DNA from: Planctomycetota bacterium
GTDB taxonomy: Bacteria; Planctomycetota; Phycisphaerae; FEN-1346; JAACEH01
DNA: 26,009 bases
NCBI GenBank assembly: GCA_016935955.1
Contig: JAFGPY010000440.1
Span: forward strand, 1 to 26,009
Direction: 5' to 3'
Part shown: positions 10,228 through 16,932 of the stretch, in pieces
Position numbering within the stretch: the stretch's first letter is position 1
How the letters are laid out: each line of letters opens with the position of its first letter
The notes under the pieces: model-generated
Told to the model about the DNA's origin: nothing
Databases searched by the model: none
Seen by the model: only the letters and a program-made list of their open reading frames with translations
Made by a program: the position numbers and the translations under genes

Positions 10228-11238
10228 ATGCGACCGGACATCGAGGCGTTCAGTAACTCGGTAAACGAGGACGCCCTGCGCGCCTGCGCCCCACCTGCTG
10301 TCGCACGCCTGCGCGAATCACAGACCGCTATTCCGCGCCTGGCGAAAGACGCGGATGCCGTCCGGGAAATCGAGGCCTTGCTGGCCACTCTGCCGACGCG
10401 CCACGAAATGCGGCAAGGGGATGCCAGGGAACTTGACTGGCTGCCGGCGGAGAGCGTGCACCTGGTGCTGACGTCGCCCCCCTATTGGACTCTCAAGGAG
10501 TACAACGAAAGCGAGGGCCAACTGGGAAGTCTCCCCGATTACGAGGACTTCTTGGCCGCGCTTGACCGCGTGTGGACCCACTGCCTGCGTGTGCTGGTAC
10601 CCGGTGGACGACTGATCTGTGTCGTGGGCGATGTGTGCCTCTCACGGCGCAAGAACAACGGTCGACACACGGTTGTCCCACTCCACGCCTCGATTCAGGA
10701 ACACTGCCGGGCGGTGGGCTTCGACAATCTGGCCCCAATTATCTGGCACAAGATCGCTAATGCGACATTGGAGGCTTCGGGCAACGGGGGAGGGTTTCTC
10801 GGCAAGCCCTACGAGCCCAACGCGGTCATCAAGAACGACATCGAGTTTATCCTCATGCAGCGTAAGCCCGGGGGGTATCGAAGTCCGAGTTTCCTGGCCC
10901 GAGCATTCAGTGTTATTCCCGATGATCAACACAAGGTATGGTTCAAACAGATCTGGGCGGACGTGCCTGGGGCCTCGACACGAAGCCACCCGGCACCGTT
11001 TCCACTTGAACTGGCCGTCCGCCTTATCCGTATGTTCAGTTTTGTCGGCGACGTGGTTCTCGACCCGTTCCTCGGTTCAGGCACCACATCCTTGGCGGCA
11101 TGGCAGACGGGCAGAAACAGTATCGGTGTAGAGATTGACGGGGCCTACATGGAGTCGGCCGCGCGCCGCTTCCGTAAACACACCAACACACTGATGAGCC
11201 GCCACGAGTTTGAGGTGGTTAGACGGGAGCCACAATGA
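10228..11238 (+). CDS. DNA methyltransferase of the TSPPY type (type II R-M modification subunit)
   Basis: It transfers a methyl group from S-adenosylmethionine to an exocyclic amino group of DNA and would protect the host from the neighbouring endonuclease. The catalytic motif TSPPYW (82-87) lies before the SAM-binding motif DPFLGSGTT (279-287), the beta-class order. An SPPY catalytic motif is most often seen in N4-cytosine enzymes, so m4C is likelier than m6A here; this is inference. The ATG at 10228 is chosen (336 aa) because GAGGGG at the gyrB stop can act as ribosome site. In-frame GTG codons at 10216 and 10222 are alternatives. It begins within 16 nt of gyrB and overlaps the endonuclease gene by ATGA, so all three are probably co-transcribed. 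Confidence 0.9.
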   Translation: MRPDIEAFSNSVNEDALRACAPPAVARLRESQTAIPRLAKDADAVREIEALLATLPTRHEMRQGDARELDWLPAESVHLVLTSPPYWTLKEYNESEGQLGSLPDYEDFLAALDRVWTHCLRVLVPGGRLICVVGDVCLSRRKNNGRHTVVPLHASIQEHCRAVGFDNLAPIIWHKIANATLEASGNGGGFLGKPYEPNAVIKNDIEFILMQRKPGGYRSPSFLARAFSVIPDDQHKVWFKQIWADVPGASTRSHPAPFPLELAVRLIRMFSFVGDVVLDPFLGSGTTSLAAWQTGRNSIGVEIDGAYMESAARRFRKHTNTLMSRHEFEVVRREPQ

Positions 11239-11975
11239 GCCTCGACCTTTCCGCGGTTGACCGCATGATGCCACAAGCCGTGCGCCGATTCTGGAAGTCC
11301 AGGGCTAGGGCGTCCGCAACTCAGAAGAAGCGCGGCACAGCGGATCAGGGAAACCGATCGAGTGTCACCATCGGCAAGAACCTCGACGGGTTCGTCGACA
11401 TGGTCCGCCGGATTATCATCGACAACGGAATCAGGGGAGCAGACGTCCACACGGGCGGGCGATCCGCCTTGACGCTCCCGGGCTTCTATCGTCCAACGAA
11501 GAACTGGGATCTCCTCGTGGTGAGCGAAGGCCGCCTAGCCGCTGCCGTCGAATTCAAGTCGCAGGTAGGGCCGTCCTTTGGCAACAATTTCAACAACCGC
11601 GTTGAGGAGGCTCTGGGGAATGCGGCTGATCTGAATACGGCGTTCCGCGACGGGGTCTTCGGCGAGAGCGCAAAGCCTTTTCTCGGCTACTTCTTCGTGC
11701 TGGAAGAGTGCGCCGCATCGACAACGCCCGTACGCTTTGTCTCGCCGCATTTCCCTGCCATGGAAGAATTTGAGAACACGAGTTACGCGGCGCGCTACGA
11801 AATCCTTTGTCGCAAGTTGGTACAGGAGCGATTGTACGATGCCGCAGCACTGGTATTGTCTGATACTAAGGCGGTCCGGACGGGCGCGTCCCGGATTGCA
11901 AGCGAACTGACCAGCCCGGGGCGCTTCGCAGCCGCACTGGCGGGAAAGGTCGCCGCTACGGCAACCGGACGGTAA
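11235..11975 (+). CDS. Type II restriction endonuclease, PaeR7I/XhoI family
   Basis: The 246-aa protein resembles the PaeR7I/XhoI family (Pfam XhoI), whose known members cut CTCGAG. The most telling stretch is WDLLVVSEG, then AAAVEFKSQVGPSFGNNFNN and RVEEALGNA. Together these give a PD-(D/E)xK-type site with Asp92, Glu106 and Lys108. The length is also that of PaeR7I as I recall it. Translation is coupled to the methyltransferase through the overlapping ATGA at 11235-11238. The CTCGAG specificity is inferred from family membership. The gene looks intact. There is no separate controller gene beside it. Confidence 0.88.
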   Translation: MSLDLSAVDRMMPQAVRRFWKSRARASATQKKRGTADQGNRSSVTIGKNLDGFVDMVRRIIIDNGIRGADVHTGGRSALTLPGFYRPTKNWDLLVVSEGRLAAAVEFKSQVGPSFGNNFNNRVEEALGNAADLNTAFRDGVFGESAKPFLGYFFVLEECAASTTPVRFVSPHFPAMEEFENTSYAARYEILCRKLVQERLYDAAALVLSDTKAVRTGASRIASELTSPGRFAAALAGKVAATATGR

Positions 11976-12001
11976 CCCGAGATGGTCCTGCCCGTAGCGG
12001 C
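11952..12001. repeat. 10-bp inverted repeat spanning the end of the endonuclease gene
   Basis: GCCGCTACGG (11952-11961) and CCGTAGCGGC (11992-12001) are perfect inverted copies separated by 30 nt. The left arm lies in the last codons of the endonuclease and the right arm beyond its stop. There is no T-tract, so a classical terminator is not supported. Confidence 0.4.
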
Positions 12002-12045
12002 CGGATTCTCGCATGACTTCGAGGCGGTAGTGGTGTTTCAGTTGC

Positions 12046-12070
12046 ACCGGGCGACGTTCGCTCGTCCGGT
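12046..12070 (+). other. GC-rich hairpin between the R-M genes and the hydrolase gene
   Basis: ACCGGGCGA (12046-12054) can pair with TCGC (12058-12061) and CCGGT (12066-12070), leaving a 4-nt bulge. It ends 25 bp before the hydrolase start. It could separate the gyrB-R-M transcript from the hydrolase gene, but no U-tract follows. Confidence 0.3.
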
Positions 12071-12095
12071 TGACCAATTTAGTGGAGATCTGCCC

Positions 12096-13940
12096 ATGAT
12101 GACCTGCCGTCAACTGAACAGCGTGTTGACCCTCTTGGCGCTTGCCGTTGTGGTTGTCGCGCCCGCGATCGTAGCCTCGGCCCAGGAAACCGGCAAGGCC
12201 GCTGCGCCGGCGGCCCCGAACGGCCAGCAGGTCGTGGACGAGCCCACCAAGACCATGGAGGAAAGCAAGGAGCCGGCCAAGCCGAAGCCCAAGAGCACCG
12301 CCAAGGTCGGTTCCACCGAGTACGTCAACGAGGTGGGATTCCAGGAGGTCACGGCCAAGCTTCCTGCGGGGACGCGGCACGAGTTCGTGATGATGCCGCT
12401 CAGGGACGGCGTGAAGCTGGCCACTGACGTCTTCCTGCCGCCGGAGGGCGAGGGGCCGTGGCCGGCCATCCTGTTGCGGACGCAGTACTCGCGCTGGGAC
12501 GCCAGGCCGATGTCGGTCATGGGCGACGCGCCGTGCGTCCTGGTGCTCCAGAACGTGCGCGGCCGCTACGGCAGCGAAGGCGCCGGGACCTACGACCCGC
12601 GCACCTTCGACATGGACATCAACGACAGCTACGATGCGGTCGAGTGGGTGGCCGCGCAGAAATGGTCCAACGGCAAGGTCGGCATGTGGGGCCCCTCGGG
12701 CCACGGCATCGCCCCCTGCAACGCCCTGTGGGCCCTGCCGCCGCACCTGACGGTCATCGACGTGAACGTCACAGGCGACAACGCCTACCTGCACTGGACG
12801 TTCCTCAACGGCGCCAGGCGCTACGAGTACTCGTGGCTTACCCAGCGCGGGCTGAAGACCAAGAACGACGAATGGCCGCGGCCGACCACCGTGCCGTTCG
12901 ACGATCAGGCTTACTACGACTTCATCAAGTCGAAGGCCCCGGACGTCAAGACGTACTACCGGATGAACGCCGGGTGGTTCGACCTGTTCAGCGAGGCGGC
13001 CTTTGACCATTTCGCGGTCCTGGCGCCCCACGGTCGCGCGTATGTCCGGGTGGGCCCCACGGGCCACGGCGTGTTGGGCGGCGACTTGAAGTTCAAGCCC
13101 CGCAACAACCTTCCGATCGCGGCCTACAAGAGTTCGCGCGGCCTGAAGGAGTGCCTGGCCGGCGAGCCGGACGCCGAGGCCGGTTCGTGCCTGGCCTACT
13201 ACCTGATGGGCGACGCGAAAGACAGCCAGGCTCCCGGCAACATCTGGATGACCAGCGACAAGTGGCCGGTGGACCACACGCCCACGTCATACTACATGCA
13301 CGCCGACGGCAACCTGTCGCTCGAGGCGCCGACCGACGAGGAGGCGGCGCTCGGCTACACGTACGATCCGAAGGACCCTGTGAAGTCGATGGGCGGCAAC
13401 TACAGTGTGAGCAACAAGGATCGGCCGATCGGCCCGCTGGACCAGCGCCCGCAGGCCGACCGCAAGGACATCTTGCGGTTCAAGACCGCGCCGCTCACGG
13501 AGCCGGTCGGCGTGACGGGCAAGATCTGGACCGAGTTGCACGTCTCCAGCGATTGCCCCGACACGATGTTCGTCGCGCGGCTCGTGGACATCTACCCCGA
13601 CGGCTACGAGGCCATCATTCGCGAAGGGGCCATGCTGGCCCGCTACCACGGCGGCCTGAACAAGCCTGCGGCCCTCGAGAAGGGCAAGGTCTACACGCTC
13701 TCGATGGACATGTGGAGCACGGCCCTGGTCTTCAACACCGGCCACCGCATCGCCCTCTACGTCTCCAGCAGCAGCGATCCGGCCTTCGAGGTCCACCCGA
13801 ACACCTACGAGCAGGTGGGCTCGATCGACGAGGCCCGCGTGGCGACGAACACGATCCACTTGTCGGCGGACCACGCCTCGAAACTGATTCTGCCGGTCGT
13901 GCCCAAGGAGACCTACATCAACGTGGGCCGCACGCCATAG
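12096..13940 (+). CDS. Exported CocE/NonD (peptidase S15-like) alpha/beta hydrolase
   Basis: This 614-aa protein has a signal peptide (LTLLALAVVVVAPAIVASA) and probably works in the periplasm on an ester or peptide substrate. The frame opens earlier, but the ATG at 12096 has a GGAGA ribosome site and starts the signal peptide. A Pro/Lys-rich linker (40-72) precedes the hydrolase domain. Family landmarks are LRDGVKLATDVFLP, LQNVRGRYGSEG (151-162), SYDAVEWVAAQKWSNGKVGMWG, a later GWFDLF and VGPTGHG with the presumed catalytic His, then a C-terminal jelly-roll-like domain of the X-Pro dipeptidyl-peptidase type. The nucleophile elbow reads GPSGHG, with Ser201, and lacks the usual Gly two places after Ser. 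The natural substrate is unknown. Confidence 0.87.
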   Translation: MMTCRQLNSVLTLLALAVVVVAPAIVASAQETGKAAAPAAPNGQQVVDEPTKTMEESKEPAKPKPKSTAKVGSTEYVNEVGFQEVTAKLPAGTRHEFVMMPLRDGVKLATDVFLPPEGEGPWPAILLRTQYSRWDARPMSVMGDAPCVLVLQNVRGRYGSEGAGTYDPRTFDMDINDSYDAVEWVAAQKWSNGKVGMWGPSGHGIAPCNALWALPPHLTVIDVNVTGDNAYLHWTFLNGARRYEYSWLTQRGLKTKNDEWPRPTTVPFDDQAYYDFIKSKAPDVKTYYRMNAGWFDLFSEAAFDHFAVLAPHGRAYVRVGPTGHGVLGGDLKFKPRNNLPIAAYKSSRGLKECLAGEPDAEAGSCLAYYLMGDAKDSQAPGNIWMTSDKWPVDHTPTSYYMHADGNLSLEAPTDEEAALGYTYDPKDPVKSMGGNYSVSNKDRPIGPLDQRPQADRKDILRFKTAPLTEPVGVTGKIWTELHVSSDCPDTMFVARLVDIYPDGYEAIIREGAMLARYHGGLNKPAALEKGKVYTLSMDMWSTALVFNTGHRIALYVSSSSDPAFEVHPNTYEQVGSIDEARVATNTIHLSADHASKLILPVVPKETYINVGRTP

Positions 13941-14247
13941 GGGCCCCCGCGCGAAGTGCCGCCGCAGGGGATGGAAGGACCACGGCCCCGTGCCTCGACT
14001 TCACTCGGAACCTGCGTCAAGCGTGGCCGCGCCACTCGTCCTCCTGGAGGCGCGTGTGGGGCACGGCCTGCCGTGCCCGCGAAAGCTGGCGGCGCTTCCG
14101 TTCAGTCCCACCGACCGCAAGGCACGACGCTGGCGCGGGCGACCGTCAGGTCACGCCCCGCGCGGCCCAGATGCCAACGGCGCCGCCACGCCCTGCCGGT
14201 TTCCATCCTGCCGAAAGAAGCCCCCGGGAATTTAGTTGACTACTAAG
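13941..14247. other. Gene-free intergenic stretch with palindromic DNA
   Basis: Short open frames here (for example 13956-14246) have no recognisable family, no ribosome site and Pro/Arg/Ala-rich products typical of G+C-rich noncoding DNA. The notable content is the palindrome at 14059-14078 and, at the right end, an A+T-rich island leading into the inverted repeat at 14248-14271. Confidence 0.5.
14059..14078. repeat. REP-like GC-rich palindrome
   Basis: GGGCACGGC and GCCGTGCCC are perfect 9-bp inverted copies separated only by CT. It is noncoding and has no T-tract. The form resembles interspersed palindromic repeats; copy number elsewhere in the genome cannot be seen from here. Confidence 0.4.
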
Positions 14248-14271
14248 TAGATAGACTACACGGTCTATCTA
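14248..14271. promoter_or_regulatory. Perfect inverted repeat, candidate operator of the ABC/GTPase/Fe-S unit
   Basis: TAGATAGAC and GTCTATCTA are perfect 9-bp inverted copies around the 6-nt centre TACACG. The repeat sits in a short A+T-rich island in otherwise G+C-rich DNA, 138 bp upstream of the ABC gene. GACTAC occurs twice nearby and a TTGACT (14236-14241) could be a -35 element, although no good -10 is at the right distance. The form is that of a dimeric-regulator site; TetR-type operators of the TAGAC-GTCTA kind look similar. No regulator gene lies next to it. Confidence 0.45.
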
Positions 14272-14409
14272 GCCTGTGGGGTTCGGCGGGTTCGTTGCCG
14301 CTCGTCGCTGGTGTCGGGCGGGCGGGCCGGCCCCCCGCGGCGGTCCGGGGGCAAAGCCGACGCGGTCCCACGGCGATAATTTCGGTCTTCCAGACAACGA
14401 GGAGGCATC

Positions 14410-15198
14410 ATGGTGATCGAGACCATCACTCTGCTGGGCGGCCACGGCAAGGACGGCCGCGGCGAACCGGTGTCGCGGGTCGACCTGAACATGGGCGACG
14501 TCGTGAGCATCGTCGGGCCCACGGGCTCGGGCAAGACGACGTTGATCAACGACATCGAGCTGTTCGCCGACGCCGACACGCAGACCGGCCGCCGCGTGCT
14601 GATCAACGGTCGCCCGGCCCCGGCCGAGTTCCGCGAGAACCCGGCCCGCAACCCGATTGCCCTGATCACGCAGCACACCACGTTCCTGAGCGATCTGCCG
14701 GTGCGCGAGTTCTTGACCACGCACGCCCGCATCCGCAGCGCCGAAGGCTGCGACCCGGCGGCCTTGGTCGACGAGACGCTGGCCTTCGCCAACCAGTTGA
14801 CCGGCGAGCCGATCCTCCTCCACAGCCGCATGACCGAACTCTCGGGCGGCCAGACCCGCGCCCTGCTGATCGCCGATGCGACGATTCTCTGCAACACACC
14901 GATCGTCCTTCTGGACGAGGTGGAGAACGCCGGCATTCACCGCACGCGGGCCCTGGAACTGCTGCGGGCCTACCGCAAGATCTTCATCTTCGTCACGCAC
15001 GATCCGCGGATCGCCCTGCTGTCGGACTTCCGCATCGTCCTGAAGGGCGGATCGATCATGCAGGTGCTGCACACCGACGCCGAGGAGCGCAAGTTCTCGG
15101 TCAAGGTCAGTCGCCTGGACGACATCCTCTGCCGCCTCCGCGACCAGATTCGCATGGGCGAGCGGCTCACCGGCTGCGAGCTGGAGGTGGTCGCATGA
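14410..15198 (+). CDS. Soluble ABC-type ATPase of a three-gene metallocentre-like unit
   Basis: The 262-aa protein is a complete ABC nucleotide-binding domain: Walker A GPTGSGKTT (36-44), Q-loop Gln88, signature LSGGQ (144-148), Walker B IVLLDE (165-170) and H-loop His197. It has no membrane segment, and no permease gene lies nearby, so it probably is not a transporter subunit. It more likely works as a soluble energy-coupling ATPase. The gene starts 8 nt after a GAGG ribosome site. Its last 4 nt overlap the start of the next gene (ATGA), so the two proteins are probably made in fixed ratio. The adjacent GTPase-like and Fe-S proteins suggest a role in activating or assembling a metal or corrinoid centre. 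That role is inferred from context only. Confidence 0.88.
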   Translation: MVIETITLLGGHGKDGRGEPVSRVDLNMGDVVSIVGPTGSGKTTLINDIELFADADTQTGRRVLINGRPAPAEFRENPARNPIALITQHTTFLSDLPVREFLTTHARIRSAEGCDPAALVDETLAFANQLTGEPILLHSRMTELSGGQTRALLIADATILCNTPIVLLDEVENAGIHRTRALELLRAYRKIFIFVTHDPRIALLSDFRIVLKGGSIMQVLHTDAEERKFSVKVSRLDDILCRLRDQIRMGERLTGCELEVVA

Positions 15199-15896
15199 AG
15201 CTGGCCATCTGTGCGGGGCCGGCCACCACCGGCAAGACCTCCGTGCTGCGGCACGTCACGGCCAAGCTGCTGGCCGCAGGCCGTCGCCCGGCCTTCCTGA
15301 AGATCGACGTGCAGTACGCCGAGGAGGACGAGCAACTGGCCGCCGAGTTCGGCATCCCGACGCGCAAGGTCTACTCCGGCGAGCTCTGCCCCGACCACTG
15401 CAACGTCATGGTCCTGGGCGACGCCATGGCCTGGGCCGAACGTTGCGGCTGCGACGTGCTGCTGGTCGAGACGGCCGGGCTGTGCTTGCGATGCTCGCCG
15501 TACGTCACCGGCGGCCTCGGGCTGGTCGTCCTCGAGGCTACCAGCGGCATGAACCTGCCGCTGAAGGTCGGGCCCATGCTCTCGCTGGCCGACCTCGCCG
15601 TGGTGACCAAGATCGACCGCGTCAGCCAGGCCGAGCGCGAGGTGTTCCGGGCCCGCATCCAGGACGTGGCTCCCGACGTTCGCGTCCGCGAGGTCAACGC
15701 CCTGTACGGCATCGGCATCGATCCGCTGGTAGACCACATTCTGTCGGTGCCCGACGCGACCGACGACATGGAGCTGCGCGGCAACCCGCCGATCGGCACG
15801 TGCACGATTTGCGTCGGCAAGAAACAGATCGGCTGGCAATCGCACTTCGGTGTGGTGCGGCCGCTGGACAACGAGATCTTCTACCGAGGGGAGTAA
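15195..15896 (+). CDS. HypB/UreG-like P-loop NTPase with conserved cysteine pairs
   Basis: This 233-aa protein belongs to the SIMIBI-type P-loop group that includes HypB and UreG, the Ni-insertion GTPases. The P-loop is GPATTGKTS (8-16). The segment LLVETAG (89-95) sits where HypB and UreG have their conserved Glu motif, and TKID (138-141) is a guanine-specificity-like motif. The cysteines are distinctive: CPDHC (65-69), CLRC (97-100) and CTIC (203-206). These could hold a metal such as nickel or cobalt, or an Fe-S cluster. HypB and UreG also carry metal-binding Cys/His near these motifs. It overlaps the ABC gene by 4 nt and is followed 68 nt later by the Fe-S gene. I recognise the superfamily, not a named protein. 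Confidence 0.85.
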   Translation: MKLAICAGPATTGKTSVLRHVTAKLLAAGRRPAFLKIDVQYAEEDEQLAAEFGIPTRKVYSGELCPDHCNVMVLGDAMAWAERCGCDVLLVETAGLCLRCSPYVTGGLGLVVLEATSGMNLPLKVGPMLSLADLAVVTKIDRVSQAEREVFRARIQDVAPDVRVREVNALYGIGIDPLVDHILSVPDATDDMELRGNPPIGTCTICVGKKQIGWQSHFGVVRPLDNEIFYRGE

Positions 15897-15964
15897 GCGG
15901 CCGCACTACCCGAAGGCGCGTACGGTTCGGGCGCCACGATTCACACGCACAAAGAGGAGCCACG

Positions 15965-16747
15965 ATGAGAGAGAGGACCGTTGACGACCTGCCGGGACTG
16001 AACTGCGGTTTGTGCGGGCAGAAGACCTGCGCCGATCTGGCCGCGAGGCTGGCCAGGCAACCCGACCTGATTAAGCGCTGCGTGCCGCTGTCGCAATCGT
16101 CCATGAAGGCCGCCAAGGCGGCAGCCCCGACGGCAGTCGCGGCTGCGCCTGCGGTCGCGGGCGGTTGCAGTGCGGGAAGCTGCGCTTCGTGCGGCACGGC
16201 CGGCGGTGCAGCGGGTGCGCTCGCGCAGCCGACGATGGTTGCCGCCGACGGCACCGAGGGCACACCGCGCGGCGACGATGCCTGGTGCGACAGCCTGGGC
16301 CGGCAGTTCGACTTCTTCCTGGAGCATTTCCCCGAGGACCCCGGCCCGCGCGAGATCATTCTGCCGCACAATCCGATGCTGACCCGCGAGATGGACGTCC
16401 GCGTCGGCGAGATCCTGATCGGGCGGCCGCTCGGCATGTCGTGCGGGTGCCCGATCACGCATTGCGGCATCGTCACGCAGGTGGATCAGCGGACCGGCGT
16501 CATGACTTGGTGCGTCACCGGGCCGTTGCAGCCGCGGCAACAGGGCTTCAAGGACATCGGCTACTACATCGCCGAGGGCTACGAGGGACTGATCAGCGAC
16601 AGCCGCTGCGAGATCAAGATCGGCATGCGTTACTTCTTCCAGCCGCGACGCTGCATGCTTCAGTGGCGGCACAGCGGACTGGTCAACTTCCTGAACCGCA
16701 CGCGCGACGGTCTGCAGGTGCGGCTCGAAGGATTGTGGATCGGCTGA
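15965..16747 (+). CDS. Cys-rich [4Fe-4S] protein with CFeSP/RnfB-type motif
   Basis: The 260-aa protein begins with LPGLNCGLCGQKTCADLA and a later KRC, giving Cys14, Cys17, Cys22 and Cys39. This is the four-Cys pattern of the FeS domain (Pfam PF04060) found in the corrinoid Fe-S protein of CO dehydrogenase/acetyl-CoA synthase and in RnfB. An Ala-rich linker contains a second cysteine group, CSAGSCASC (68-76). The C-terminal domain has a third group, CGCPITHC (160-167), and no family I can name. The ribosome site is AGAGGAG. Low-potential electron delivery to, or loading of, a metallocentre is the likely job, together with the two preceding genes. It contains no obvious corrinoid-binding domain, so it is not CFeSP itself. 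Confidence 0.85.
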   Translation: MRERTVDDLPGLNCGLCGQKTCADLAARLARQPDLIKRCVPLSQSSMKAAKAAAPTAVAAAPAVAGGCSAGSCASCGTAGGAAGALAQPTMVAADGTEGTPRGDDAWCDSLGRQFDFFLEHFPEDPGPREIILPHNPMLTREMDVRVGEILIGRPLGMSCGCPITHCGIVTQVDQRTGVMTWCVTGPLQPRQQGFKDIGYYIAEGYEGLISDSRCEIKIGMRYFFQPRRCMLQWRHSGLVNFLNRTRDGLQVRLEGLWIG

Positions 16748-16831
16748 CAGGCGGGACACCAGCGAGACTGGGGCGGCGCAGCGACCGGCACAACAGCACG
16801 ATCGCGCCGCCCCTGTTCCTTTTCTGTTTCC

Positions 16832-16885
16832 GGGGCATGCCCCCCTGTATTCCTCCGGGGGTGCCATGCCTGCTCCGCAGGCATG
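16832..16885. repeat. Palindromic cluster between convergent genes, REP-like or bidirectional terminator
   Basis: The 12-bp palindrome GGGGCATGCCCC (16832-16843) is followed by a perfect 9-bp hairpin, CATGCCTGC and GCAGGCATG around TCC (16865-16885). Both carry the word GCATG. The cluster lies between the convergent Fe-S and SIS-like genes, where a bidirectional terminator is expected. No clear T-run adjoins it, so an interspersed repeat is equally possible. Confidence 0.45.
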
Positions 16886-16932
16886 CGAGGGTCCGCCACT
16901 TTCCGCGCGCTGGAGCTGTCGCTCCGAGCCCC

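Noticed and set aside
13956..14246. Short 96-aa open frame between the hydrolase and ABC genes
   Set aside because: Pro/Arg/Ala-rich, no ribosome site, no family, and it includes the palindrome at 14059-14078.
14295..15194. Upstream extension of the HypB/UreG-like frame through the ABC gene
   Set aside because: This part lies in a different frame of a complete ABC ATPase and is low-complexity; the true start is the ATG at 15195 overlapping the ABC stop.
16748..16932. Classical rho-independent terminator between the convergent genes
   Set aside because: Hairpins are present but without an adjacent T-run on either strand, so it is listed as a palindromic repeat with the terminator role left open.
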